Below, piece after piece: positions 1 to 7,029 of a DNA stretch of 64,000 nucleotides. The stretch's first letter is position 1. Each line of letters starts with the position of its first letter. The stretch comes from Candidatus Chryseobacterium colombiense (lineage in GTDB: Bacteria; Bacteroidota; Bacteroidia; Flavobacteriales; Weeksellaceae): assembly GCA_029203185.1 (NCBI GenBank), contig CP119310.1, forward strand, positions 2,232,001 to 2,296,000. The letters are read 5' to 3'. The position numbers and the translations under genes were made by a program. A model generated the notes under the pieces. It searched no databases. It was not told the DNA's origin and saw only the letters and a program-made list of their open reading frames with translations.

Positions 1-1020
1 AAAGGAATTTTACTCGTAAATCTTGGTTCACCAAAATCTACAGCGGTAAATGACGTAAAAGAATATCTGGATGAATTCCTGATGGATGAAAGAGTGATTG
101 ACTATCGATGGATTTTCCGCGCACTTTTGGTTCGTGGAATTATCTTAAATACCAGACCTGCAAAATCTGCAGAAGCTTACAAAACAGTCTGGACGGATGA
201 AGGATCACCTTTGATTGTCATCACCGAAAAAATTCAGAAAAAACTTCAAAAGCTTGTAGATGTTCCGGTAGAAATAGGAATGCGATATGCTGAACCAAGC
301 ATTGAAACAGGAATCAGAAAATTAACCGAGCAGGGCGTTTCCGAAATCGTTCTTTTCCCTTTGTACCCGCAATATGCAATGAGTACGACGGAAACTGTAA
401 TCGAAAAAGCAGAAGAAGTAAGAAAAGCTAAATTTCCGAATGTAAAGATTAATTATATTCAGCCTTTTTACGACAGAGATATCTATATAAATTGTCTGGC
501 AGAAAGCATCAAGGAGAAACTTCCTCAAAACTTCGATGCTCTTCAGTTTTCCTATCATGGGGTTCCGGAAAGACATATTTATAAAACCGATCCCACAAAA
601 ACATGTAATCTAAATGATTGTTGCTCAAGAGAAAGTAATCCGAGTCATAAATTCTGCTACCGTCACCAATGTTTTACAACTACGAATCTGGTGATTGAAA
701 AGCTCAATTTACCAAAGGAGAAAACAATCGTCTCTTTCCAGTCCAGACTAGGGAAAGATAAATGGATCGAGCCTTATACAGATGAAACACTTGAAACTAT
801 TCCGAAAAAAGGAGTAAAAAACCTGGCCATTGTTTGTCCGGCTTTCGTTTCAGACTGCCTGGAAACATTAGAAGAAATTTCTGTAGAAGGCAAAGAACAA
901 TTTCTACACGGTGGAGGAGAAAATTTCCATTATATCCCATGTCTGAATGATGAAGACCGGTGGATTGAAGTGGTAAAAACACTGTGTGAGGAAAAGCTCA
1001 ATGAATTTTATTTAGTTTAA
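1..1020 (+). CDS. hemH: ferrochelatase, 5' end cut by window edge
   Basis: Inserts ferrous iron into protoporphyrin IX (or a coproporphyrin III-type substrate), the last metal step of heme synthesis. The reading frame is open from base 1, so the start lies upstream; 339 residues are visible and only a few N-terminal ones appear to be missing. Seen: the VNLGSP opening, the SYHG motif (visible residues 184-187, with the metal-site His at 186), and a C-terminal VCPAFVSDCLETLEEI block carrying the conserved glutamate region. A cysteine-rich insertion (Cys 202, 207, 208, 219, 224) lies just after SYHG and may hold an iron-sulfur cluster, as known for some microbial ferrochelatases. A terminator follows directly. 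Confidence 0.95.
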   Translation, partial: KGILLVNLGSPKSTAVNDVKEYLDEFLMDERVIDYRWIFRALLVRGIILNTRPAKSAEAYKTVWTDEGSPLIVITEKIQKKLQKLVDVPVEIGMRYAEPSIETGIRKLTEQGVSEIVLFPLYPQYAMSTTETVIEKAEEVRKAKFPNVKINYIQPFYDRDIYINCLAESIKEKLPQNFDALQFSYHGVPERHIYKTDPTKTCNLNDCCSRESNPSHKFCYRHQCFTTTNLVIEKLNLPKEKTIVSFQSRLGKDKWIEPYTDETLETIPKKGVKNLAIVCPAFVSDCLETLEEISVEGKEQFLHGGGENFHYIPCLNDEDRWIEVVKTLCEEKLNEFYLV

Positions 1021-1025
1021 AATAG

Positions 1026-1054
1026 TAACCTTCGGAAACGGAGGTTATTTTTTT
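1026..1054 (+). terminator. rho-independent terminator after hemH
   Basis: A 9-bp stem (1026-1034 with 1039-1047, one G-T pair) closes a GAAA tetraloop and is followed by seven T residues. It sits six bases after the hemH stop. Confidence 0.85.
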
Positions 1055-1222
1055 ACAAAAACTAATTCTCCAAACAATACCCCCTCATTTTTAAGTGAAA
1101 TTTCAAAATAAACACAATTTCAACACAAACACCCCTATTATTTTAAAATAAAATTATAATATTTAATTATTTTTACTACCTTTACCCCATCAAAAGAACA
1201 TCATTAACCTTAAAAATTAAAA

Positions 1223-1453
1223 ATGATGAATGCAACTGCCGAAATTTTAAAAACAAAGATCGAAAACTTCAGTCCGGAAACCCTGGAAGCATTTGCTAAG
1301 CTGGTAGAAAATTTTGAAATAAACAACAGACCTGCAATCCCACAATTTCAATTGGATGAAGTCCTGTATAGAATTCAGTTTCATAACGAGAATCCCACTA
1401 CAAAATTAGATTTTTACGAAAATATTTCTGAGCTGAAAAAGAATTGTGCATAA
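1223..1453 (+). CDS. small protein, candidate antitoxin of a ParE-type module
   Basis: A 76-residue acidic, helix-rich protein. Its layout (helical N-terminus, then a short tail rich in charged residues ending ISELKKNCA) resembles addiction-module antidotes, which wrap the toxin with their C-terminus. No clear DNA-binding motif is visible. Its stop at 1451-1453 lies one base before the ATG of the next gene, so the two are almost certainly co-translated. The 200-bp region upstream is very AT-rich and has a TAnnTTT-like promoter box near 1176. The call rests mainly on the partner gene; alone it would be a hypothetical protein. Confidence 0.5.
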   Translation: MMNATAEILKTKIENFSPETLEAFAKLVENFEINNRPAIPQFQLDEVLYRIQFHNENPTTKLDFYENISELKKNCA

Positions 1454-1454
1454 A

Positions 1455-1715
1455 ATGAACGTTCTCCTCTCCTCCATTGCAAAAAATGACATAAGACTTC
1501 TTATGCGGGTATTTAATGCAGAAAAAGAAAATAAAGGAATGGACTTTCTTGAAGATTTGAAAGTAACTATTGGCGAGATCCTACAAAAAAACAAAAACCA
1601 TGAAACAAGACATAAGGAAATCACCGTGAATGCCATGCAGAACTTCCCTGTGAATATTCATTATATATTTGAAGATCATGAAAATCTACTGGTAACTGCT
1701 ATTTTTAAAATATAA
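1455..1715 (+). CDS. candidate RelE/ParE-family toxin
   Basis: An 86-residue protein. The order of features matches the RelE/ParE fold: an N-terminal strand, then AKNDI in the first helix, a second helix ending in LEDLKVTI, a basic central part, and the C-terminal strands FPVNIHYIFED and LLVTAIFKI, the positions where ParE proteins have FPY-x-I-Y-Y and I-x-A-I-x-H. The arginine that usually ends the family is missing, so it may be degenerate. A GTG at 1446 would overlap the upstream gene by 8 bases; the ATG at 1455 is preferred because it puts the family N-terminus at MNVLL. Toxicity is inferred, not shown. Confidence 0.55.
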   Translation: MNVLLSSIAKNDIRLLMRVFNAEKENKGMDFLEDLKVTIGEILQKNKNHETRHKEITVNAMQNFPVNIHYIFEDHENLLVTAIFKI

Positions 1716-1744
1716 AAAGAATTTCCTAAACTATTATTATATGT

Positions 1745-1776
1745 AAACCCTTACAGAAATATCTATAAGGGTTTTT
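1745..1776 (+). terminator. terminator after the candidate toxin gene
   Basis: A 9-bp perfect stem AAACCCTTA / TAAGGGTTT (1745-1753 with 1766-1774) with a T-rich tail, 30 bases past the toxin stop. Confidence 0.75.
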
Positions 1777-1800
1777 ATTTTACACATTATGTATATACAT

Positions 1801-3009
1801 CTATCGTATCGGTGTTCTAAATTCTCCATACCCCATCAAACCGTCATAATTTCTGCCAAAAGGAGCATAATATAAGAAACCCTGATAAAGATTTTCTGTC
1901 TGCCAGAAATTACCATTAATCTCTCCTAAATTTAAAATTCCATTAGCATCTTTCGTTGCCAGGATATAATTGTAAAAACCTTGCTTCAGATATATTTTTG
2001 CCACATATTTTTTAGTAGCTTCATCGTATTGCATCTGATATTCTTTAGAAGGTTTAAAATCATTAAAACCGCCTAAAACATATAATTCCTTATCCATAGG
2101 ATCCGAATCTATTGAAAAATATACCCACGAATAATCTGCTTCTCGCTCTGCATTTCTTTCAATTCCCAAATCACTTCTCCTGTAATACCATGCTCCGTTT
2201 ACATCAGGTTGATATTGGTAATTCAAAGGATAGGCCCATACCGAATGAAGATAAGTATTATTTACGCCATCTTTCAATTCCGTTGCGCGAACCATATCTG
2301 CCGCCATATTCATATTCTTATTATCAAAATAATAAAATTCATTATTCCCGGGAAAAGCAAGACCTAACTGTTGAAAAAGCAGTTTATTACCCAATGTTGT
2401 ACTGGGTTTTAAATTCTTAATAACCATATTAGGATTATTATTCTGCATCACATTCAGGCTCATTGAATTGACATTGGAAGTAAGATCTCCTCCTTTTGAA
2501 ACCACCTGCACCTCTACCCTTTGGTTGAGATTCGGATTTTTATCTACAAATCTTGAAACATCCAAAGCTACACTGGCATTATCTTCCACCATATAAAACC
2601 TTCTTTTGAAAAGAGGTTTGTCAGCAGAATCCTTGTAAACGATTAATTCAAAATTACCTGAAATTTTAGGCTGAATTTTATCATTGGGAAATACTAATTT
2701 GTAATGAGTATAGGCCTGTAACGTATTAAATGAATATTGAAAATTATCCAAAAGCCCATTTAAACTTCCATTCGCAAATTCAGTAAAGAAAAGATTGTCA
2801 TCTTCCCAGTTTCTGTCATAATGTTTAATAGTGTATCTGTAAATCTGATTGCTATTGGAAAGATCATCAAAACTTAAAACCAGCGTCTCATTCATTTTGA
2901 TTACAGGTGTCTCATCGTTGGTTTGAGGATTAAAAAGCTGAATACTCTGGATATTTTGTCCAAACATCAGTCCGCTCAAAGAAAATAAAAGTAATTGCAA
3001 AGTTTTCAT
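1801..3009 (-). CDS. type IX secretion system plug protein (DUF5103 family)
   Basis: A 402-residue exported protein. Residues 1-17 form a signal peptide ending in LMFGQ. The body matches the DUF5103 family, including the early IQSIQLFNPQ segment, the DRNWEDDNLFFTEF block and the late YVLGGFNDFKP and GEFRTP segments. Family knowledge: in Flavobacterium the DUF5103 Plug protein seals the SprA translocon of the T9SS on the periplasmic side when no cargo passes. Two T9SS cargo genes in this window (35629-36579 and 57019-59217) show the system is used here. It is divergent from the MBL gene, with 67 bases between the starts. Confidence 0.85.
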   Translation of the reverse strand: MKTLQLLLFSLSGLMFGQNIQSIQLFNPQTNDETPVIKMNETLVLSFDDLSNSNQIYRYTIKHYDRNWEDDNLFFTEFANGSLNGLLDNFQYSFNTLQAYTHYKLVFPNDKIQPKISGNFELIVYKDSADKPLFKRRFYMVEDNASVALDVSRFVDKNPNLNQRVEVQVVSKGGDLTSNVNSMSLNVMQNNNPNMVIKNLKPSTTLGNKLLFQQLGLAFPGNNEFYYFDNKNMNMAADMVRATELKDGVNNTYLHSVWAYPLNYQYQPDVNGAWYYRRSDLGIERNAEREADYSWVYFSIDSDPMDKELYVLGGFNDFKPSKEYQMQYDEATKKYVAKIYLKQGFYNYILATKDANGILNLGEINGNFWQTENLYQGFLYYAPFGRNYDGLMGYGEFRTPIR

Positions 3010-3053
3010 TATGACGAAGATAACGAAAAATACCCATTTTCTACATAATATCG

Positions 3054-3061
3054 TATTTTTG
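3054..3061 (+). promoter_or_regulatory. Bacteroidota -7 promoter box before the MBL gene
   Basis: TATTTTTG fits TAnnTTTG and lies 15 bases ahead of the ATG at 3077. It argues for that start rather than an in-frame ATG at 3011, which would lie upstream of the promoter. Confidence 0.5.
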
Positions 3062-3076
3062 AAAAAAATTTCAATT

Positions 3077-3715
3077 ATGCTTCATATTCAGAGATTCGTA
3101 TTCAATTTTGCCAGCGAAAATACTTATATCCTTTATAACGATAATAAAAATGCATGGATTATTGATCCTGGAAATATGAATGAGCAGGAGACTTATGTCA
3201 TTAGTAACTTTATCGCTGAAAATAATTTAAACATTCAAAAAATTCTTTTAACGCATGCTCATATTGACCATGTTTTAGGATTACAATGGGCTTTCGACAC
3301 TTATAAAGTTCCTGTTACTTTACACCAGGATGATCAGGAAGTATTGGATATGCTTTCTGCAAGCGGTGCAAGATTCGGGTTTCAGGTTTCCCCGGTTAAA
3401 GTAGAAACCACTTATATCAATGAAGGTGATGAACTTGATCTTGATGGAGAAAAATTCAAAATATACCATGTTCCGGGACATTCTCCGGGAAGTGTAGTTT
3501 ACCACAATGATGAAAGAAAATTCATGATTTCCGGTGATGTTCTTTTTGAAGGAAGCATTGGAAGAACAGATCTATATAAAGGAAATTACGATCAGTTAAT
3601 TAATGGCATCAAAACGAAACTTTTCATTCTTGATAATGAAACTCAGGTTTTTTCCGGCCACGGAAATTCCACAACAATCGGATTTGAAAAACAATACAAT
3701 CCTTTTTTAAAGTAA
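3077..3715 (+). CDS. MBL-fold metallo-hydrolase (glyoxalase II-like)
   Basis: A 212-residue cytoplasmic metallo-beta-lactamase-fold hydrolase. The metal-binding motif HAHIDH is at residues 60-65, the next ligand His at about 135 in HVPGHSPGSV, the bridging Asp in SGDVLF at about 154, and the last His in FSGHGNST near the C-terminus. Family members of this size cleave thioesters such as S-lactoylglutathione-like substrates, but the C-terminal glutathione-binding domain of true glyoxalase II is absent, so the substrate is unknown. An in-frame ATG at 3011 adds 22 unlikely residues; MLHIQRFVFN at 3077 is the usual family start. Confidence 0.85.
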   Translation: MLHIQRFVFNFASENTYILYNDNKNAWIIDPGNMNEQETYVISNFIAENNLNIQKILLTHAHIDHVLGLQWAFDTYKVPVTLHQDDQEVLDMLSASGARFGFQVSPVKVETTYINEGDELDLDGEKFKIYHVPGHSPGSVVYHNDERKFMISGDVLFEGSIGRTDLYKGNYDQLINGIKTKLFILDNETQVFSGHGNSTTIGFEKQYNPFLK

Positions 3716-3736
3716 GGTCTAGATTTTATAGAAATA

Positions 3737-3841
3737 TTGAGATGCTTCGGCTTTGCTCAGCATGACAATTCTAGAGACTAGTTTGTTTATTTTAAAAATG
3801 ATTACTTGCAATGCCATACTGAGCGAAGCAAAGTATCTATA
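3737..3841. repeat. dispersed inverted repeat, TGTCATTCTGA family, copy 1 (reversed arms)
   Basis: The left arm begins GAGATGCTTCGG and runs to CAGCATGACA; the right arm runs TGCCATACTGAGCGAAGC to AGTATCT. The arms are imperfect reverse complements around an AT-rich spacer. Compared with copies at 12049 and 30903 the arms face the other way, with the AGAT ends outward. Confidence 0.7.
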
Positions 3842-3846
3842 ATAAA

Positions 3847-3872
3847 AAAGCTGTCTTAAAAGACAGCTTTGT
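3847..3872. terminator. bidirectional terminator
   Basis: A long stem AAAGCTGTC / GACAGCTTT (3847-3855 with 3862-3870) flanked by A and T runs. It lies between the convergent MBL and thioredoxin-like genes and can serve both. Confidence 0.75.
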
Positions 3873-3892
3873 ATTTTGAAAATGGATAAAAA

Positions 3893-4447
3893 TTATTTCC
3901 ATTTAATATTACATCCCATACTTGGTCTCTGAATTTCTTCCTGAGATTCGCCCAATAAAAGATTTTCAAAAGCAATAATTAAATCTTCACCCGTTACATC
4001 CTTATGATTTCCCGGTCTTGAATCATCCATTTGCCCTCTGTAGATAAGATCCAGTTTTTCATCAAAGAAAAAGAAATCTGGTGTACAAGCTGCATCATAA
4101 GCTTTTGCAATCGCCTGGCTTTCGTCATATAAATAAGGGAAATCAAATTTTCTCTCGATCTGGAATTCGATCATTTTTTCCGGAGAATCAGCAGGATATT
4201 TTTCTACATCATTAGAGTTAATCGCGATAAACTCAATCCCTCTCTCATTATAGTCTTCATACAATTCATTTAATTTATCAATCACATGAAGAACAAACGG
4301 GCAATGGTTGCACATAAAGATCACCAACGTCCCTTTTTCTCCTTTCAGATCATCCAGCGATTGGATTTCGTTACTTTTTGAAGGGTTCGGAAGCTCAAAA
4401 AAAGGTGCTTTTGTACCCAAAGCGATCATATTTGAAGGCGTATTCAT
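3893..4447 (-). CDS. thioredoxin-family protein (AhpC/TSA-like)
   Basis: A 184-residue protein without a signal peptide. It has the redoxin opening LGTKAPFFELPN, an active-site-like C-N-H-C (Cys 46 and 49) in VIFMCNHCPF, a central IEFIAINSND and a cis-proline-type segment AACTPDFFFFD. The unusual CNHC dithiol is typical of a cytoplasmic family widespread in Bacteroidota whose partner is not established. A thiol-disulfide reductase role is inferred from the fold. It stands alone and converges with the MBL gene. Confidence 0.85.
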   Translation of the reverse strand: MNTPSNMIALGTKAPFFELPNPSKSNEIQSLDDLKGEKGTLVIFMCNHCPFVLHVIDKLNELYEDYNERGIEFIAINSNDVEKYPADSPEKMIEFQIERKFDFPYLYDESQAIAKAYDAACTPDFFFFDEKLDLIYRGQMDDSRPGNHKDVTGEDLIIAFENLLLGESQEEIQRPSMGCNIKWK

Positions 4448-4682
4448 AACTTTTTTATTTGATCACAAAGATAAAAATTTCTTTTAGTATACAGCCAAAA
4501 CATGCTATAATTGAATGAGGCTATTGAATTCATTAATTTTTACAATAATTCCAAATTTAAAGTATAGAAACTATCTCCCAGCTCCCATGTTTCCAAGATT
4601 CAATTAATTTTTAAAATCTCTTTTAAAGCTTTCAAAAAAATTAAATTTAAAAATTTGTTTGGAAGATATATTCAAAAGTTAG
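4448..4682. other. intergenic region without a recognisable gene
   Basis: This AT-rich gap lies between the divergent thioredoxin-like gene and the tetR promoter. No ORF with family similarity, tRNA or clear hairpin was seen. Confidence 0.5.
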
Positions 4683-4703
4683 TAGTTTTGCTAACACTGT
4701 TAG
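4683..4703 (+). promoter_or_regulatory. tetR promoter -7 box with overlapping TetR operator 1
   Basis: TAGTTTTG (4683-4690) fits TAnnTTTG and is followed directly by the near-palindrome CTAACACTGTTAG (4691-4703), where transcription should begin. The same motif recurs three times ahead of the efflux genes. A repressor bound here would block its own transcription start. Confidence 0.7.
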
Positions 4704-4715
4704 TAATAAAAAATC

Positions 4716-5312
4716 ATGGGTCTACATGAACGTCGACAAAGAGAAAAAGAAAACATACGTACCAGCATTTTGGACGCGGCTTTCTCTTTGGCTAAAACCG
4801 AAGGTTGGGCTTCACTTTCCATGAGAAAAATTGCCGATGCCATAGAATACAGTGCACCGGTGGTTTATGATTATTTTGAAAACAAAGAGGCTATTCTGTA
4901 CGAAATCTCGTTGAATGGTTTCAATTGTTTGCACATAGAATTGTTAAAAGCCCAGAGAGAACACGACACTCCGGATGAACAATTGAAAGCTATTGTAGAT
5001 GCTTACTGGAAGTTTGCATTTAAGAACAAAGAGTACTATCAATTGATGTTCGGATTGGGGATGCAGTGCAGCGGAAGGGGAATGATGAAAGAAGAATTTT
5101 CATCTTTTCAGGACATGCTTTACGACTGCACCTATGAAATTATCAAGAAAAACGGATCAAAAATTGAAAATGCCTGCCACATGTCTCACGCCCTTTTTTC
5201 GGCAGTGCACGGATTGATCTCTATCATGATGATGAGAAATGATGATATTCCTTCTACGATGAACAAGACTACATTGGATGAAACAGTTTCTGCTTTCATT
5301 AAGTCTTTGTAA
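4716..5312 (+). CDS. TetR/AcrR-family repressor of the efflux operon
   Basis: A 198-residue regulator. The N-terminal TetR helix-turn-helix covers about residues 12-58 (SILDAAFSLAKTEGW, then SMRKIADAI and APVVYDYFENKEAIL). The C-terminal ligand domain ends with a TetR_C-like helix bundle rich in Met. It stands directly before an RND efflux operon in the same direction, and an operator-like motif overlaps its own promoter. Repression of itself and of the pump, released by a toxic ligand, is the obvious inference. The 3' end overlaps the first copy of a 41-bp repeat that carries operator 2. Confidence 0.9.
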   Translation: MGLHERRQREKENIRTSILDAAFSLAKTEGWASLSMRKIADAIEYSAPVVYDYFENKEAILYEISLNGFNCLHIELLKAQREHDTPDEQLKAIVDAYWKFAFKNKEYYQLMFGLGMQCSGRGMMKEEFSSFQDMLYDCTYEIIKKNGSKIENACHMSHALFSAVHGLISIMMMRNDDIPSTMNKTTLDETVSAFIKSL

Positions 5313-5349
5313 ATTTTTTTTGAATTAAAAATTAACACCGTTAGGAAAA
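5308..5349 (+). repeat. 41-42 bp direct repeat, copy 1, carrying TetR operator 2
   Basis: The block starts inside the tetR stop region, contains an A/T run ending TTTTTTTTGAA and ends with operator TTAACACCGTTAG (5332-5344). A nearly identical copy (two substitutions and one deleted base) lies at 5666-5706. Confidence 0.75.
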
Positions 5350-5447
5350 GTATCATCAATAATTTTTTTTCACATTTATAACTTAAAATTTTTTAAAATG
5401 AAATATGATTTTATAACCATGCTTATGGCAATTTTTTTTCCTTACCA

Positions 5448-5460
5448 TTAACACTGTTAG
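5448..5460 (+). promoter_or_regulatory. TetR operator-like site 3
   Basis: TTAACACTGTTAG differs from site 1 by one base. It lies in the middle of the 460-bp gap between tetR and the adaptor gene. The palindromic core TTAAC/GTTAG has 3 bp between its halves. Confidence 0.6.
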
Positions 5461-5665
5461 GTAATTTAACAGGTGATTTTAGTAATCTTTAGTCTTAAAA
5501 ACCAATAGTGCCATGTAAATACAAGCTTAACTTTCAATTTTTAATTAAATAAAATGTTAGCAAAATAGCACCCATTGACACCTCATCTTTATTATACTTA
5601 AAACAACATTAAAACCATTTTTCAATTATGAAAACAACGATTTAACCATCGAGTATTAAGAATTC

Positions 5666-5706
5666 TGTAATTTTTTTTGAACTAAAAATTAACACCGTTA
5701 GTAAAA
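5666..5706 (+). repeat. 41-42 bp direct repeat, copy 2, carrying TetR operator 4
   Basis: This second copy of the repeat has operator TTAACACCGTTAG at 5689-5701, 71 bases before the adaptor start. The TTTTTTTG that precedes it could serve as the -7 box of the efflux operon. The remaining gap (5350-5772) holds no gene that can be supported; a 17-residue ORF at 5398 is too weak to call. Confidence 0.7.
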
Positions 5707-5772
5707 ATAACAGAATTCAACTTTAAAACATTATTATTTAATCTAACACTTCATTAAAAACTTAAACTCAAA

Positions 5773-6933
5773 ATGAAAATACCTGGAAAAATAAGGTTCA
5801 TCGTACTTATCTCAAGTATTATCCTTTTACAAAACTGCACCAAAGCTGCTGAAGGATCAAATGCTGCTCCTCCAGCTCCCGAACTGCCTGTTTATACTGT
5901 CATTACGTCACCTGCTACTACCTATCAGGAATTCCCAACCGCTCTGGAAGGAAAAAACAATGTGGAAATCAGATCGCAGGTAGACGGTTATTTAGATAAA
6001 ATTTATGTGGAAGAAGGCGCTTATGTAAGAGCCGGACAGCCTTTATTCAAAATAGATTCAAGAGCATACGGAGAACAAATGAATATGGCTTCTGCTAATC
6101 TTCAGGTTGCCAATGCCAACATTCAAAAAGCAAAAGTGGAAGTTGATCGACTTGAACCTCTTGTTGCCGCAAAAGTAGTTTCTGATGTACAATTGAGAAC
6201 GGCAAAAGCAAATTACGCAGCCGCTGTTGCAGCCGCTTCACAGGCGAAAGCTTCTGTTGGTGGTGCAAAAATCAACATTGGATTTACAACCATTACAGCG
6301 CCGGTAAGCGGATATATCGGAAGAATTCCTTACAAAAAAGGAAGTCTGATTTCAAGAACAGACCCAAATCCATTGACTTTATTATCAGATATCAGTGAGA
6401 TTTACGCGTACTTCTCTTTAAGCGAACTTGATTTCATTGCTTTCCAAAATAAATATGAAGGAGCAACTTTAGAGCAAAAGCTAAAAAATATGCCGATGGT
6501 AGATTTAGTGATTGCAGACAACACCATTTATCCACAAAAAGGAAAAATGAGCATTGTTGACGGACAATTCGATAAAACAACCGGGGCCATCAGCGTTCGT
6601 GCTGTATTCCCAAATGCTAACGGAGCTTTGAGAACCGGAAACACAGGACGTGTTCGTATGCCGCAATTATTTTCGAATGCAGTAGTCATTCCACAGGAGT
6701 CTACTTTTGAAATTCAGGACAAAACATATGTTTACGTAGTTGGAAAAGACCAGAAAGTAACCAGCAAGCCTGTAAAGATCTCAGGAAAAACAGAAAACTA
6801 TTACTTTATTTCTGAAGGAATACAGCCTGGAGAAAAAATCGTATTCACAGGAATCGGAATGTTAAAAGATGGTGTTTCTATCAAGCCGAAAGCTATTTCT
6901 TCTGATAGCTTGTTGAAAGCAAAACCATTGTAA
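5773..6933 (+). CDS. RND efflux periplasmic adaptor (membrane fusion) lipoprotein
   Basis: A 386-residue AcrA/MexA-type adaptor that bridges the inner-membrane pump and the outer-membrane channel. The N-terminus is a lipoprotein signal with lipobox LLQNC, lipidated at Cys 22. A biotinyl/lipoyl-like half (EIRSQVDGYLDKIYVEEGAYV) is followed by an alpha-hairpin of about 70 residues rich in Ala and Lys, then the second lipoyl half (ITAPVSGYIGRIPYKKG), the beta-barrel and the membrane-proximal domain. It is the first gene of a three-gene efflux locus. Confidence 0.93.
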   Translation: MKIPGKIRFIVLISSIILLQNCTKAAEGSNAAPPAPELPVYTVITSPATTYQEFPTALEGKNNVEIRSQVDGYLDKIYVEEGAYVRAGQPLFKIDSRAYGEQMNMASANLQVANANIQKAKVEVDRLEPLVAAKVVSDVQLRTAKANYAAAVAAASQAKASVGGAKINIGFTTITAPVSGYIGRIPYKKGSLISRTDPNPLTLLSDISEIYAYFSLSELDFIAFQNKYEGATLEQKLKNMPMVDLVIADNTIYPQKGKMSIVDGQFDKTTGAISVRAVFPNANGALRTGNTGRVRMPQLFSNAVVIPQESTFEIQDKTYVYVVGKDQKVTSKPVKISGKTENYYFISEGIQPGEKIVFTGIGMLKDGVSIKPKAISSDSLLKAKPL

Positions 6934-7029
6934 CAGTTTAAACTTAAATTTTTATCGCGGCTATTCATTAAAAAGTGCTTCAAAAATTTACAAGAACAAG
7001 TTTAAACACCATTAAAAAATAAACTTCTT

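Noticed and set aside
3011..3076. Upstream in-frame ATG extending the MBL hydrolase by 22 residues
   Set aside because: A good -7 promoter box lies inside the extension, and family similarity begins at the ATG at 3077.
5398..5451. 17-residue ORF in the tetR-adaptor gap, possible leader peptide
   Set aside because: It has no codon bias toward any amino acid, no following attenuator hairpin, and operator 3 overlaps its end, so it is better explained as control DNA.
4691..5701. Operator-like repeats considered as a degenerate CRISPR array
   Set aside because: Repeat units are only 13 bp, irregularly spaced and tied to promoters of a TetR-regulated operon; no spacers or cas genes are present.
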